DNA of 64,000 bases from Blattamonas nauphoetae. Lineage: Eukaryota; Preaxostyla; Oxymonadida. The notes beneath the pieces are model-generated. The model made no database searches. It was given only the letters and a program-made list of their open reading frames with translations, and had not been told where the DNA came from. Position numbers and translations under genes: made by a program. The DNA is taken from positions 62,001-126,000 of the forward strand of contig JARBJD010000215.1 in NCBI GenBank assembly GCA_033064195.1. Direction: 5' to 3'. The first letter of the stretch is position 1. The number at the start of each line of letters is the position of its first letter. Below, piece after piece: positions 23,312 to 33,462 of this stretch.

Positions 23312-23482
23312 TCGGTTCTATAAACTATTATATCAACGAAACAAATGAGATCTGCGTGTAGACTTTCAGATCTGCGCCTAGACCGATCTGCAGATCTGCG
23401 TCTAGACTTTTTCAGATCTGAGTCTAGACCTACCCCAAAAAAAACTACCGATTTGTTATTTACTACCGGGTTTTCAGGTGAC
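23312..23482 (-). repeat. Right TIR, uninterrupted 171 bp
   Basis: This is the complete, uninterrupted inverted copy of the left repeat: TATAATAGTTTATAGAACC in complement near 23315, the four AGATCTG-type sub-repeats, the run of eight A with CCCC at 23433-23444, then CTACCGATTTGTTATTTACT and the end TTTTCAGGTGAC. Comparison with this copy shows where the left one was split. Confidence 0.85.
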
Positions 23483-23588
23483 TAATCACACAAATGACTT
23501 GTTTGCTGCCGAGATAGTATTGACATCACTCGAGGACAAATCGTGAAGTGCTCGAAAAACGAAATAAATTAAGGCATATGATAGATTT

Positions 23589-26500
23589 CTACATTTCCTC
23601 AGTTGTGTTGTCACTTGCAATCGGATTTTCAGCTGTGTCGGAATATGTCTCCGCTGTTTCTGTTGGAATCTCGGCTGGAACAGCTGGCTGGATTTGTTGT
23701 TCATGTGTTGTCGGTTCAGGCGAGCGGAACTCCGATTGTGTCAGTTCATCCGGAAATCCTTGCTGTTGTTCCTCACCCATCTCCGTCTCAGCACGAATTG
23801 TCGATGGCGGCTGCTTCCTCTCATTCATTTTGATGATCAACACATATATCAGACCGGCGACGATTGCGATGGCTGTTAACATTGCTGTCAGAATGATCAC
23901 AACAACTGACTTCGTCTCCAACCCTGACGTGTATGTTCCGTCGATCCATTGCTTATATAGACGAATCTTTTTCTCCCCATACTCAATCTCCACCCAGAAT
24001 CCAGAGGCCAGGGCGAGATAGCTTTTCGGAATCAACCACTTGATGCATGTCTGGTTTGAGGAGCCCAGACTTTGAACGTAAATCGGTTGGTAGAACGAAC
24101 CGTAGACAGGCGAGAGGATGAAAGACAGCCCGCACGGGAAGAGGTTGGAGCCGGTCAGAGTGTAGACTTCGCCATATGCGGTTGTTGTGGATTCGATCTC
24201 AGGTTCTTTTGGAACGAAGGCGAGAGAGTCTCGTTCGGTGAACACACCTTCATGCAAGCAGAGCGGGTCAAAGAAGTAGAACAGATTTTCCTTACCTTGT
24301 TCAACAGAATTGACTTCATCGAAATTGACGTGTGAGTTGCCCGAGCATTTGATGTTGAACTCCAAATCGGGGAATCTGCTGTCTTGTGCTGAGTTGTTGT
24401 AGAAGTTGTTTTTGGTCATTGTGACTTCGGAGGAATCGATGAGGAGAGCGCCCCCCTTCGCGTTCATGAAGTAGTTCTGTGTGAGGGTCGCTTGCTTCGC
24501 ACTGCGAATGGTCAGCTGGGTGGGGACGATGTAGCAGACGGGGTCTTCGTTGAGCGGGAGGGCGTTGGCTGTGACAGCAGGCATGTCTCGGGGGATGGGT
24601 CGGATTCGTCGCTGTGTGGAGGAGTCAAAGACGCAATGCGAGATGTTCACGAGTGAGCATCCATCAGTCACAACACCCTGGAAGTAGGACGAGTCCACAA
24701 ATTGATGGACGTTGTGGATGTCGGGGAGTCGAGTGAAGTAGCAAGATGTCATGTTCAGAGTGTCGGTGGCGTAGATGATGTTGTATGTGATTGAGTTGTG
24801 GCTGTAGAAGTTGCACGACTCGAATGTCATCGCTGATTTCCCGTAGAGCAGATGGTGTGACCCGGACAGATCAGCGGGGTTGTCAAAGGTGAGTTGCGTG
24901 AACATGACCGCCTTCTCAAAAGTCAGAAGCGCGTCGAAGTACTGTCGACGGTATGCATATTGATCAACAACGAGCGTTCCGGACGACCCATCGACTGGTT
25001 TGATTGTCAGCGTGTCTGTTGTAAAAACGTGCGGTCGGCGGATGACGACACTTTCGGTGATGAGGAGATAGCTTGGAGCGGCTGTCTCGTCTTTCAGATG
25101 CAGCATGCCGAAATCGATGGAGCTGCAGGGATCTTTCATCGATCCGCAAGTCAGTAGATCCTCTCCAACGTTGGAGACGTACACAGTCTCGTTCAGGAAG
25201 AACACCTGCGCCGTCCAGTCTGACATCGTCTCTCCAACTTGGAGAATTATGTCCGACTTCTTTTTGGATGAATAGGGCTTAATTGCGAGCTGGATATCGA
25301 ACCCTTCGGTCGTGTTTGTGGTGTGTTTGATGTACAGTGCTTGACCATATTTCGCTGAAGTGTTGACGTTGAAGCAGTCGTCCAAGCGGAAGTTGGAGGG
25401 CTTTTTGGACACATCAACGAAAAGGAAGCCACCACGAGCTTGCGTGACGATCTCGTCATCGTCGTCGTCGTCATCATCTTCATCATCGTCGTCATCGTTT
25501 CTGAACGTTGGAACGATCCCAGAATTGAGATTATCTTCTTCTTCCGATTTTGTGATGGCCTTGCAATTGACAAACGTGTTGCGACTGAAAAGGGTTGTTC
25601 CGCCGTTCACTGCAAGATTGAATACTCCTCCATCAGCTGCGACGCATGTTGAATTGAAGAACATGCTGCCATGGTTGACGGTGAATGTGGATGAGTCGTT
25701 GATTGTGGCGGTGATTGGAGAGGCGAGTGTGGATGAGATGTTCATGAAACGAGAACCTGCACCGATTTCGAATGAGGTGAACGCTGATGCGCTGATGATG
25801 CTTCCACCGTTCGTGGAGATGTTCCGGAAGTTCCCCTGAAGGACAACTTTGGGTTTGCTTGGAGTGGTTGCGTTTCCAATTTGGAAGAGATTGCAGCGGA
25901 GAGCAGTGATTTGAGAGAATTGGGATTGTGTGATGGTTGTATCAGCGATGAGAGAGAATGCGGTTTTTGTGAAATTAAAAGTGCTGAATGTACAGTTCTT
26001 CATGGTCAGTGTTCCTGCTTCGGAGGAGATAAGCGAATCAGCGACGGCGATGTCACTTTCCGATGTGAACGTGCAATTTGTGATTCTTGCCTGTTCGTTC
26101 TTCGTTGTGAGGAATGCCTTGTTCAGACTTTTGAAGTGAAGACGGAGGTTGGCAAGAGAATATGGATAAGTGTCGGATGCTTGGAACGTGATCGACCCGT
26201 CTGAGACTGTCACTGTCAGAGGAAGGCTGGTGTAGACGGATTGCTCGATGCTCAGCGGGAACTTGGTTGTTGTTGTGCCTGTTTCTGTCCCTGGCCCGAT
26301 TGTCACGGAGGTATCGAGTGTGTAGTTTGTTCGGAAGTAGAGCGTTTGCTTTGTGGAGATCGTTGCAGCGAGTTTGGACAGACCTGTGATCGTCTTGCAT
26401 GGCGACGAGTATGTCCCGCATGTTTCAGTGTCGACACCGCTCGATGAGACGTGGAGTGTTGGGTCGAGGAGTGGGTCCTCGAACTTGTGTCTGAAGGAAT

Positions 26501-29500
26501 ACTTTCTGCTATTCGAAGCATATTGAAAGGCCTCTTCGGTGATATACTTGTTAAACTGCAAAAGAGTGATCCGACTCACATTCAATACGTCATTTCCACT
26601 TCCCATGTTGATGAACATGATATCCCCGCACTGCGACGCACAACGACTGACCTCTTCGAACTGCACAACGTAGTTGGCCGTTGCGTAGTCTCTCGCGTCG
26701 ATATAAAACCCTCCACCAAGCCCGTTCGGAGCTGTGCATGCTTCCATTGTCACTTCCATCATGTTGAGGGAGGTGTTGGCGTGGAGAGAGAATGCGCCTC
26801 CATTCCCAGTGGTCGCTTGGCAGTGACTGACGACCAAAGAATCGCAGCTGATTGTTGAGCCATGCTGGGCGAGTCCCTTTTGGGAAATGCAGGCTGAGTC
26901 TGAGCCGTAAATGTATTGGAAAAACGTGCTGAGGAAGTGGACGTCAATTGCGAGGTCGACGAGTTCGAAGACAGAGCCGGATTCGGTGTAGATGTCGTAG
27001 AATCTCGTTCCTGTGGAAGTGATCTTTGTTGGGTTTGTGGCGTTGATGAGAGAGCAGGCGGAGGAGATGTCGTGAATGAAGGAAAGTGGAAGAGCGAGCG
27101 ACGCTTGATCGGGCATGTGGATCAGATTTTTGGATGTCACGATCTTCGAGATCTCAGCAGAAAGCTCAAGAATGGCCCCCTTCTTCAGCTCGAAGAGGAT
27201 CTGTTGGATTGGGTTTGTTGTCGACGATGTGATTTGAACATCAGTCAATCTGAGGTACGATTCGAACTCCGGGTCGTCGCTGGTCACCGCATTGACAGTG
27301 AAGAGTGTCTGCTGCAGATCCTTCACATCGATCGAGATTGTGTTCACTGACAGATACCCAGACACTTCAAAGCATCCAGTCTCGTTCACGGTGAGAGGGA
27401 CGAGGACGCTGAGTCTCTTGTCTGGATCGTTCACATAGACGATATGGTTTTGCAAAATTGTTGCCTTCTTTCTCAACACGGCTGAGGTGCCTGTGGTGAG
27501 GATGTCTTGGCACGGTTTATTTGGGTCGATGACCTCAGACAGACACAATGCTCCATCATAAGGAACATCTTTATCGCAGAGTGGGGTGTAGAGAATGTCT
27601 TTCATGGGATAATCTGTGCCACCGTCGTCGAAAAAGATAAATGTGTCGGGTGTCGACTTTAGTTCGTCGATGATCGTCCAAGTGTCCAGCACCCATTCGA
27701 AGTCTCCCGCGTTCGATACTATATCATCAAAGTAGAGAATGATATAGGTGCTGAGATCTTGGATGTCAAGAACGACGTCATTCAAGGAGACGCAAGGTTT
27801 GGCTTTCATTTCTTCGGAGATGCCAGGTAGACCCACGAGCTCCGCCCTGATGAAAACGACTTCGGGATCCTTGCCACTAATCGACGACGAAAGAAAGCTG
27901 ATTTCGCTGCTTCCGATGCGAACTTCCATAAAGTTGAATAAACATGTTTCGTCGAACTCTTGATTCGTTTCTGTGAACGCCTTGAATTTGATATCCTTTG
28001 CGATCACATCCTCGAGTTCCATTGAATTTGGTCCGAATGAGAAAGCAGACATCCCTTCTGTGATGGTAATGTTCGTTATTGTGAGATCCAAGATGGAGAT
28101 GAAAGACAATTCTTCGTTATCGGCAGGATCGTCAATCATGATGATCGCACCAGTGTCGACGTTGATGGAGTCGAACGACACGGCTTCGAGAGACAGTTTG
28201 ACGTGGGCTCGAGCATAAATCATCGCATCGCTGGTTGTGAATGATTGGAATGTGCATTCGGTGAGAGACACATCCGAAGCGGAGTCGTGAATGTGGAGAA
28301 AATTGATGGTTGGGGATTGGTATCCAGAAGATGGTGAGATTGTGGCGTGGTGGATATCAACATCGGAGTATGCTTGAATCGCGAATGTTGATGTACCAGC
28401 AATGTTGATCTCAAAATTGAGGCAGTCAAATACCGTTGGATGATTAATTATGAGAGACGCATCGTTCATCACAATGGAGATGTCGTGAGTGGGTGTAAGG
28501 TGAGATTTTCGATATATAACCTGTGTAAGCGTTGGTATTAATGGTTCGACAGAAAAATCTTCACTTAGATCGTACGAACGGAGGAGAACATATTCTGTGG
28601 TTCTGATCTCGGGACCAAAGCTCGCTGTTTGTTCCTGCATTTTGTCAAGAGTGATACATGGAGTATGGTGGGTTTTGCAGCTGTTGTCAAACGACCCAAA
28701 GAACTTTGGATCGCAGAAGAGAACGGCGGTGTTCGTTGTTGAGTCGCGGATGTCAGAGATGAATGAGCGGATGGTGTGGGTTGTGGAAATAATTAAATCT
28801 TCCGATGTCATCTCTTGCCAATCAGGAAGCGCGTACTTTGTCGGGAGGTATGATGCGTTCAGCGATGGAGATCGGACGAAGATATTTCGTCCGAAACGAG
28901 CCTCATTCTCCGAAAATCGAAGATCTTTGTATTCAATGCAATCAGAAGCGGCGCCTTCCATATCGGTACTATCATCGACGGTGATTGCCATCGCTCCTCC
29001 GTGCCCATAGGTGGATGTGCAATTTGTGAAGGTGAGACTGGACAAAGAATATCTGGAGTCGGGATTAAGGGTGAGGGCAAGAGCACCACCATATCCAGCT
29101 GCGGAGACATTGAGAAACGTGCAGGATTCGAGATAATAGACGGAGTCTGGGTTGCCGTGTAGGTTTATGAAACCGCCGTGTTGGGATCTGGTGTGAAGAT
29201 TGGTGACTAGAACTGACTCAAGCATGCACCATCCAGTCACTGAGATGTCCAGAAAAGCATTTGTGAACACGCCTACTTGGGAAGCATCGATTCGTGATTG
29301 GGTAATTACGATTGACGAACAATCGTTCGTTGAGTGGATGAATGATGGAGATAATTCGTGTGCGGAATATCGGATGTTTACTGCGGTGATGAATATGGAA
29401 GACGACCTAAGTGTGAGAACCGGGTAGTGGCTGACAGATTCTGGTTTTATTGTTGGGAAAAGATCGTAGTCAATCGACGAATGTGCGTGTTCAGTGTAAT

Positions 29501-29849
29501 GGTCAACCATAGCAGAGGGATATATGATAATAATATTCATATCACTAAGTGTGTGGTGACCGACTGAGTAATCTTCGCCTCCATCCATGAGATCGTAGTT
29601 TTCATAGTTTGCATGTTGCGTTAGAGCAAGAGCAGCATCCAATGACCGACATGGTAATAGCGAGGTGCAATTATTTACGTCTTTTCCGGTTGCAGAGATA
29701 TAATAAATTGGTGAATGGAAGGCGGTGATGCTTTCTTGATTGGTGGACCCTGAAGAACTGACTGAAATAGGAACTAAACCTCTTGTGGGGCCCGGAGTAC
29801 ATGATAAATATCCAAAAATGGAAACCCAGAGCATTGCACACGCAAGCAT
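23589..29849 (-). CDS. Giant beta-helix (pectin-lyase-like) surface membrane protein
   Basis: One frame of about 2086 codons has no intron. The ATG at 29849 is chosen because the upstream open codons contain only TTG starts and a signal peptide follows directly (MLACAMLWVSIFGYLSC). Three times a module opens with the same pattern: YYISATGKDVNNC with PCRSLDAAL, LHVSSSGVDTETC with PCKTITGL, and VYVSNVGEDLLTC with PCSSIDFGM. Each is followed by several hundred residues of short beta-helix rungs. An acidic run of about 15 aspartates/glutamates sits near residue 1450. The end has LTGSNLFPCGL, the transmembrane helix VVVIILTAMLTAIAIVAGLI and a tail of about 75 cytoplasmic residues rich in Glu and Thr. 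Such proteins are typically large cell-surface adhesin-like molecules; the ligand is unknown. Confidence 0.85.
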   Translation of the reverse strand: MLACAMLWVSIFGYLSCTPGPTRGLVPISVSSSGSTNQESITAFHSPIYYISATGKDVNNCTSLLPCRSLDAALALTQHANYENYDLMDGGEDYSVGHHTLSDMNIIIIYPSAMVDHYTEHAHSSIDYDLFPTIKPESVSHYPVLTLRSSSIFITAVNIRYSAHELSPSFIHSTNDCSSIVITQSRIDASQVGVFTNAFLDISVTGWCMLESVLVTNLHTRSQHGGFINLHGNPDSVYYLESCTFLNVSAAGYGGALALTLNPDSRYSLSSLTFTNCTSTYGHGGAMAITVDDSTDMEGAASDCIEYKDLRFSENEARFGRNIFVRSPSLNASYLPTKYALPDWQEMTSEDLIISTTHTIRSFISDIRDSTTNTAVLFCDPKFFGSFDNSCKTHHTPCITLDKMQEQTASFGPEIRTTEYVLLRSYDLSEDFSVEPLIPTLTQVIYRKSHLTPTHDISIVMNDASLIINHPTVFDCLNFEINIAGTSTFAIQAYSDVDIHHATISPSSGYQSPTINFLHIHDSASDVSLTECTFQSFTTSDAMIYARAHVKLSLEAVSFDSINVDTGAIIMIDDPADNEELSFISILDLTITNITITEGMSAFSFGPNSMELEDVIAKDIKFKAFTETNQEFDETCLFNFMEVRIGSSEISFLSSSISGKDPEVVFIRAELVGLPGISEEMKAKPCVSLNDVVLDIQDLSTYIILYFDDIVSNAGDFEWVLDTWTIIDELKSTPDTFIFFDDGGTDYPMKDILYTPLCDKDVPYDGALCLSEVIDPNKPCQDILTTGTSAVLRKKATILQNHIVYVNDPDKRLSVLVPLTVNETGCFEVSGYLSVNTISIDVKDLQQTLFTVNAVTSDDPEFESYLRLTDVQITSSTTNPIQQILFELKKGAILELSAEISKIVTSKNLIHMPDQASLALPLSFIHDISSACSLINATNPTKITSTGTRFYDIYTESGSVFELVDLAIDVHFLSTFFQYIYGSDSACISQKGLAQHGSTISCDSLVVSHCQATTGNGGAFSLHANTSLNMMEVTMEACTAPNGLGGGFYIDARDYATANYVVQFEEVSRCASQCGDIMFINMGSGNDVLNVSRITLLQFNKYITEEAFQYASNSRKYSFRHKFEDPLLDPTLHVSSSGVDTETCGTYSSPCKTITGLSKLAATISTKQTLYFRTNYTLDTSVTIGPGTETGTTTTKFPLSIEQSVYTSLPLTVTVSDGSITFQASDTYPYSLANLRLHFKSLNKAFLTTKNEQARITNCTFTSESDIAVADSLISSEAGTLTMKNCTFSTFNFTKTAFSLIADTTITQSQFSQITALRCNLFQIGNATTPSKPKVVLQGNFRNISTNGGSIISASAFTSFEIGAGSRFMNISSTLASPITATINDSSTFTVNHGSMFFNSTCVAADGGVFNLAVNGGTTLFSRNTFVNCKAITKSEEEDNLNSGIVPTFRNDDDDDEDDDDDDDDEIVTQARGGFLFVDVSKKPSNFRLDDCFNVNTSAKYGQALYIKHTTNTTEGFDIQLAIKPYSSKKKSDIILQVGETMSDWTAQVFFLNETVYVSNVGEDLLTCGSMKDPCSSIDFGMLHLKDETAAPSYLLITESVVIRRPHVFTTDTLTIKPVDGSSGTLVVDQYAYRRQYFDALLTFEKAVMFTQLTFDNPADLSGSHHLLYGKSAMTFESCNFYSHNSITYNIIYATDTLNMTSCYFTRLPDIHNVHQFVDSSYFQGVVTDGCSLVNISHCVFDSSTQRRIRPIPRDMPAVTANALPLNEDPVCYIVPTQLTIRSAKQATLTQNYFMNAKGGALLIDSSEVTMTKNNFYNNSAQDSRFPDLEFNIKCSGNSHVNFDEVNSVEQGKENLFYFFDPLCLHEGVFTERDSLAFVPKEPEIESTTTAYGEVYTLTGSNLFPCGLSFILSPVYGSFYQPIYVQSLGSSNQTCIKWLIPKSYLALASGFWVEIEYGEKKIRLYKQWIDGTYTSGLETKSVVVIILTAMLTAIAIVAGLIYVLIIKMNERKQPPSTIRAETEMGEEQQQGFPDELTQSEFRSPEPTTHEQQIQPAVPAEIPTETAETYSDTAENPIASDNTTEEM

Positions 29850-29950
29850 GAGAATGTGATTCTGGGGGAAAGGTTTTAGAATGGATGAGATCTGTCGAGA
29901 CAACTTCCTCAAGGTATATTTGACCTGTAATTAGTCCCAAGTTGTTAAAA

Positions 29951-30972
29951 ATGGTCAATAATCAACAATTAGTTACTCTTGAGCATTGTCCTGGTCTGTT
30001 TCAGTCCATTCTTCGTGAATGCATCTTTCTCGTTTCTTTAGCAATATACGGACCTCAAAGTGTTGCGACTATCATGATGCTCGTTCTTTCAGCTGTTATT
30101 CTCGTATTTGTCGTTGCAGAGACGCTTCGACAATTGTTTCTTCCAAAGGGAAAGCGCAACATGCTGAAAGTAGCGTCATTAGGATTGCTGTCGGTACACA
30201 CATTCCTCACAACACTTATACATGTCGTGCCGTTTCCTTATACTCTCACTGGAGCGTTTTTCATGTGCCATTCGCTCCCGCAATACACACTCCTGTTCTC
30301 GTGGCTCCTTCTCTCATTGTTCCTCCAAGTTAACTTGTTTCAACGCACACGAAAGAAGAGTTTCTTTGATAATTACGGCACTGGCATTGTTTTTCTGGGA
30401 TTTGCAGGAGTTCTTGTGATCGTCTGTCTAATCTTATCACTCAACGTGAAAGTCTGCTCCTTCAATCGTTTTCAACTCATCTGCCGTCATATTTTTCTCG
30501 TCTCTCTCTTTTTCTACCTGATATCTCCTTCTAGGACGTTCGATCTCGTCTCCAAACAACACTCACAGTTTTTGAAGCTGTTCTGATCTTCATTACGTGC
30601 ACCTCTATTTTTATTTATTTCTTCCGGATTTCACGTCTCCTCTGCAACCGAAAAATGAGCAAACATGGCCGTCACAGGCTTCGGATGCCATTCGTCTTCA
30701 CACTCCTTCTTCTTCTCTCCCTCTTCTCTCGCGCGGTCGTCCAAATATATATGGCCATTTCGTCTGGAGGTACACATGAATACCTAAACGTTCTCACGAT
30801 CCTCTGTTCAGACAACGATAACGATGCCTGGTGTGTTCCTCCTTCCAAATAACTTGATTCTATTCCTTTCTACAGCTTGGCATATTCTCTTCTGACTTCT
30901 TTTCGAATGTTTGGTTGGAATATTTTCCCTTCATATACAATTTATGGCTTGTATTTGTTCACCTCCCGATGA
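29951..30972 (+). CDS. Seven-helix membrane protein
   Basis: Three exons (29951-30451, 30535-30830, 30876-30972; introns 83 and 45 nt) give 297 residues in phase. Hydrophobic segments are spread through the whole length: VATIMMLVLSAVILVFVVAE, LLFSWLLLSLFLQVNLF, GIVFLGFAGVLVIVCLILSL, VLIFITCTSIFIYFF and FVFTLLLLLSLFSRAVVQIY. Basic loops (LFLPKGKRN, FQRTRKKS, RKMSKHGRHRLR) fit cytoplasmic sides. The layout recalls TOM1/THH1-like or GPCR-like seven-helix proteins; no signature residue lets me decide. It is divergent from the giant surface-protein gene, with about 100 bp between the two ATGs. It has no long cytoplasmic tail, unlike the protein at 12524-13841. Confidence 0.75.
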
Positions 30973-31154
30973 TTTCATACTTTGTGTGGCTTAATTTTGT
31001 CTTCTTTTTCATTTCACCACGACCCTGACGAATACTGATTCTCTACTGTTATCAAGTGAAGACACCGTCCACAAGGATCATCCTGGAAGAAATATGGGTT
31101 TGATCAATCAAATTTCCAAAGTAGAATCCGGTCATTTCTAGACACCGGGAAGCA

Positions 31155-32207
31155 ATGACATTTTGTTTTCGCCCTCAGCCCTTTTATATGCCTCAATTTC
31201 AACAGGTATATCGTGCTGAGAGTCCGATTACGAGTCATTCACCTTCAGAGAACTCACATTCTCACAATCTTTTGAGCGAGCAAAGGTTTACTTCCTTGCA
31301 ACCACATGATTCATGGCTTTACACAGAGTCTTTGCCTTCGGTCAATCGGCCGATTATGTCGCCGATCCAGTTGGTCTCAGAAGCTGACCCGTCTCTTCGA
31401 GATAAGCTCCTTCTCGCCCAGCTCATCATTCCCTCGAACAAAACGGCGCCTGAAACTGTTGCAGTGGAGGGACTGCGCAATTTCCGAAAAGCACAGTCTT
31501 CTCCATCGCGACAATCATCATCGACGCCTGAACAATGTATGTCAGCAAACCTACCACGTATGCCTCCTCCTCTCTTCTCACTACCGCTGCCATCTCTGCA
31601 TCCCGTTTTCCGTCGTACAGCATCACTCCAAACCACTCCTTCTCCACTCTTCACCCAACCTCCACAAAACATGGCAGACGCTCCTTATCAACTCCCTGTG
31701 ACTGAAGACAAGGCTAGCACGTCCAATCTTCATACGTCGTCCATTGACAAAGAGTATGATTCATTTTTGGAGGAGTGTTTCTTTGACGATGGGCCACAAA
31801 TTGAAAACGTGTCATTAAACCATTTAGTTGAATCAAAGCCTGCGAAGCCACCAAATCCAGTCCTGTCGCTTCTCACTCAATGTGAGACCCCTTTTGACAT
31901 CGTCGAGACACTTACACGGTTCAATGAATCGGTGCAGACGATCCTCACCACAACACCTCCTATCGAAGCGCAAGGAAGCCCTACTATCAAGTCAGATAGT
32001 CTGCCTGATTCTTGGTATGAGACCAAACCACAGATAGATGAATCTTTGTCTGAATCTCAGGAACAAAGGAAAGAGAAGAAGAAAGCCAGAAAGGCTGAGT
32101 CTCCCTCAGAAAAGCCACAGAAAGTACAAAAAGTCACATCTAAACAAAGTTTTGCAACAAAACCGCTCACAAGAAGCAGGCGAAAGGCCATGGGTCTCTC
32201 TGATTAA
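31155..32207 (+). CDS. Disordered Pro/Ser-rich protein of unknown function
   Basis: A single frame of 350 codons starts at an ATG after an AT-rich 180-bp spacer. No domain is recognised. The protein is rich in Pro, Ser and Gln, with a short acidic segment near residue 200 (SIDKEYDSFLEECFFDDG) and a short predicted helix (FDIVETLTRFNESVQTIL). The end is basic (KKKARKAE, TRSRRKAMGLSD) and could be a nuclear localisation signal. It converges with the NTF2-domain gene; about 240 bp lie between the two stop codons. It could be a regulatory or scaffold protein, but nothing in the sequence proves a role. Confidence 0.6.
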   Translation: MTFCFRPQPFYMPQFQQVYRAESPITSHSPSENSHSHNLLSEQRFTSLQPHDSWLYTESLPSVNRPIMSPIQLVSEADPSLRDKLLLAQLIIPSNKTAPETVAVEGLRNFRKAQSSPSRQSSSTPEQCMSANLPRMPPPLFSLPLPSLHPVFRRTASLQTTPSPLFTQPPQNMADAPYQLPVTEDKASTSNLHTSSIDKEYDSFLEECFFDDGPQIENVSLNHLVESKPAKPPNPVLSLLTQCETPFDIVETLTRFNESVQTILTTTPPIEAQGSPTIKSDSLPDSWYETKPQIDESLSESQEQRKEKKKARKAESPSEKPQKVQKVTSKQSFATKPLTRSRRKAMGLSD

Positions 32208-32450
32208 CCACGAAAATGACAATCTTCATTTAGTCTTTATTTATCACTTCACCCAACTAACTCTTGCATGATCCAACTCCTCAGCGTTGTAGATACGTGT
32301 ATGGCTGTTTGTAATGTTATCCTGGCAGAATAAAGAAAGCCCGGCCGGCTTCACTTTTCTGGAGACAGTACTGAACGATCATGGATGAAATGATAAAATC
32401 TAAGAATAAAGACATAAAACAAGAACATTTTTGATGTATGGGCTAAAATA

Positions 32451-33294
32451 TTACTCGATATCCCTTTTGGGCTCTTCCTGCGAGACCGTTTCTTGATTTT
32501 CGATCGGTTTCTCCAAACTTCGGAAGTATTCAGCATGCGAGACAGGCGGGAGGGAGCTTGATAGCCTTTGCATAGATCCAGGGTGGTGTGGATGTGGGGA
32601 TGTTGGGGAGCGAGTCGACGTTACAGAGAGCAGACTTTGGCGGCTCACGTTGGATGAATGATGTATTTGTTGGCTTTTGACTCGATAGTGAGGTATCAAA
32701 TTCCGTAGTGGCATGGAACGAGTGGGTTGGGGTCGAGGTTCGAGGAGATCGTCAGTTGATGGGATTGGGAGTGAGATTTGCGGGAAAGGAGTAAGGGGGT
32801 TTTGGAAATCAATATCTACATCAAGAAAAACGGAATGCAAGGGACATAATGAATGAAAGGGAAGAGATACCGTATTCAGAATGGATGCTGGAGTAGAATG
32901 ACTCGGTGTCTTCGGGTGGCGTGGGTGGTTCGGTCATGATGTGGAAAGCTTCCTTGAAGATCGAATACTGCTTCGCCTCCTTATTCACCAGTTTGAGGAT
33001 GAAAGAATGAGAAAAGGTTTGAGGTTGTGAACTGCAAGAGATGTTCCCTGAGCAGTGAATCATGTAGTATTCTCCAAAACGGAAAGAAGTGAACATTTTC
33101 AGATCAATGTCACTACTTGCATATTTGGCATGGTGGTTTTGGACTTCTGTTGAGAGCGTGAATTGGGTGGTAAAGCCTCCTTCATTTACGATGACGTGCG
33201 TTTCCGGCATATAGAACTTCATGAGTTGTTGAGGGTTGGACGTTAAGCATTCATAATATTGTTGGGAGAACTTCCTCCCAACATTCGTTTCCAT
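32451..33294 (-). CDS. NTF2-like domain protein, G3BP-like
   Basis: Two exons (33294-32871, 32815-32451; intron 55 nt) give 262 residues. Residues 1-125 read as an NTF2-like fold of the G3BP type: VGRKFSQQYYECLTSNPQQL, FYMPETHVIVNEGG and FSHSFILKLVNKEAKQYSIF correspond to the pattern VGREFVRQYYTLLN...FY...YV.GG...F.QTF.L. The rest is Pro/Ser-rich and disordered. G3BP proteins carry an RRM after the NTF2 domain; none is seen here. NTF2-like domains of this kind dimerise and bind FxFG-type peptides or RNA-granule partners. The ATG at 33294 directly precedes the domain. A nuclear-transport or RNA-granule role is a family-based guess. Confidence 0.7.
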
Positions 33295-33462
33295 GAAGGA
33301 GACGAGAACCGAAGGTGATCAGTCCATTTTATTTCATTTTATGTGAGTGGTAAAAATGGAGCAAGCATTATGAGCAGTATCAATGAACTAAAAACATCAA
33401 CAAATACAAGGCGACAACAACAGAAAGCAAGAATGAAGAATTCGCGTGCTGAATAGTCTGAT

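Larger units (their letters stand above)
19251..23482. mobile_element. 4.2-kb TIR element carrying a surface-protein gene
   Basis: The outer ends are inverted copies: GTCACCTGAAAACCCGG at 19251 and its complement ending at 23482, each next to a TA dinucleotide, as for elements that duplicate TA on insertion. Because TTAGTCACC/GGTGACTAA is itself inverted, TA duplication and a slightly longer repeat cannot be told apart. The repeat is about 171 bp; the left copy is split by a foldback insertion. No transposase is visible inside, so the element is non-autonomous or a gene-capturing unit. Its cargo is an interrupted beta-helix surface-protein gene on the minus strand. I do not recognise the transposon family. 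Confidence 0.75.

Noticed and set aside
29671-29958. Alternative N-terminal exon of the giant surface protein
   Set aside because: It lies in another frame, and the ATG at 29849 directly followed by a signal peptide is sufficient.
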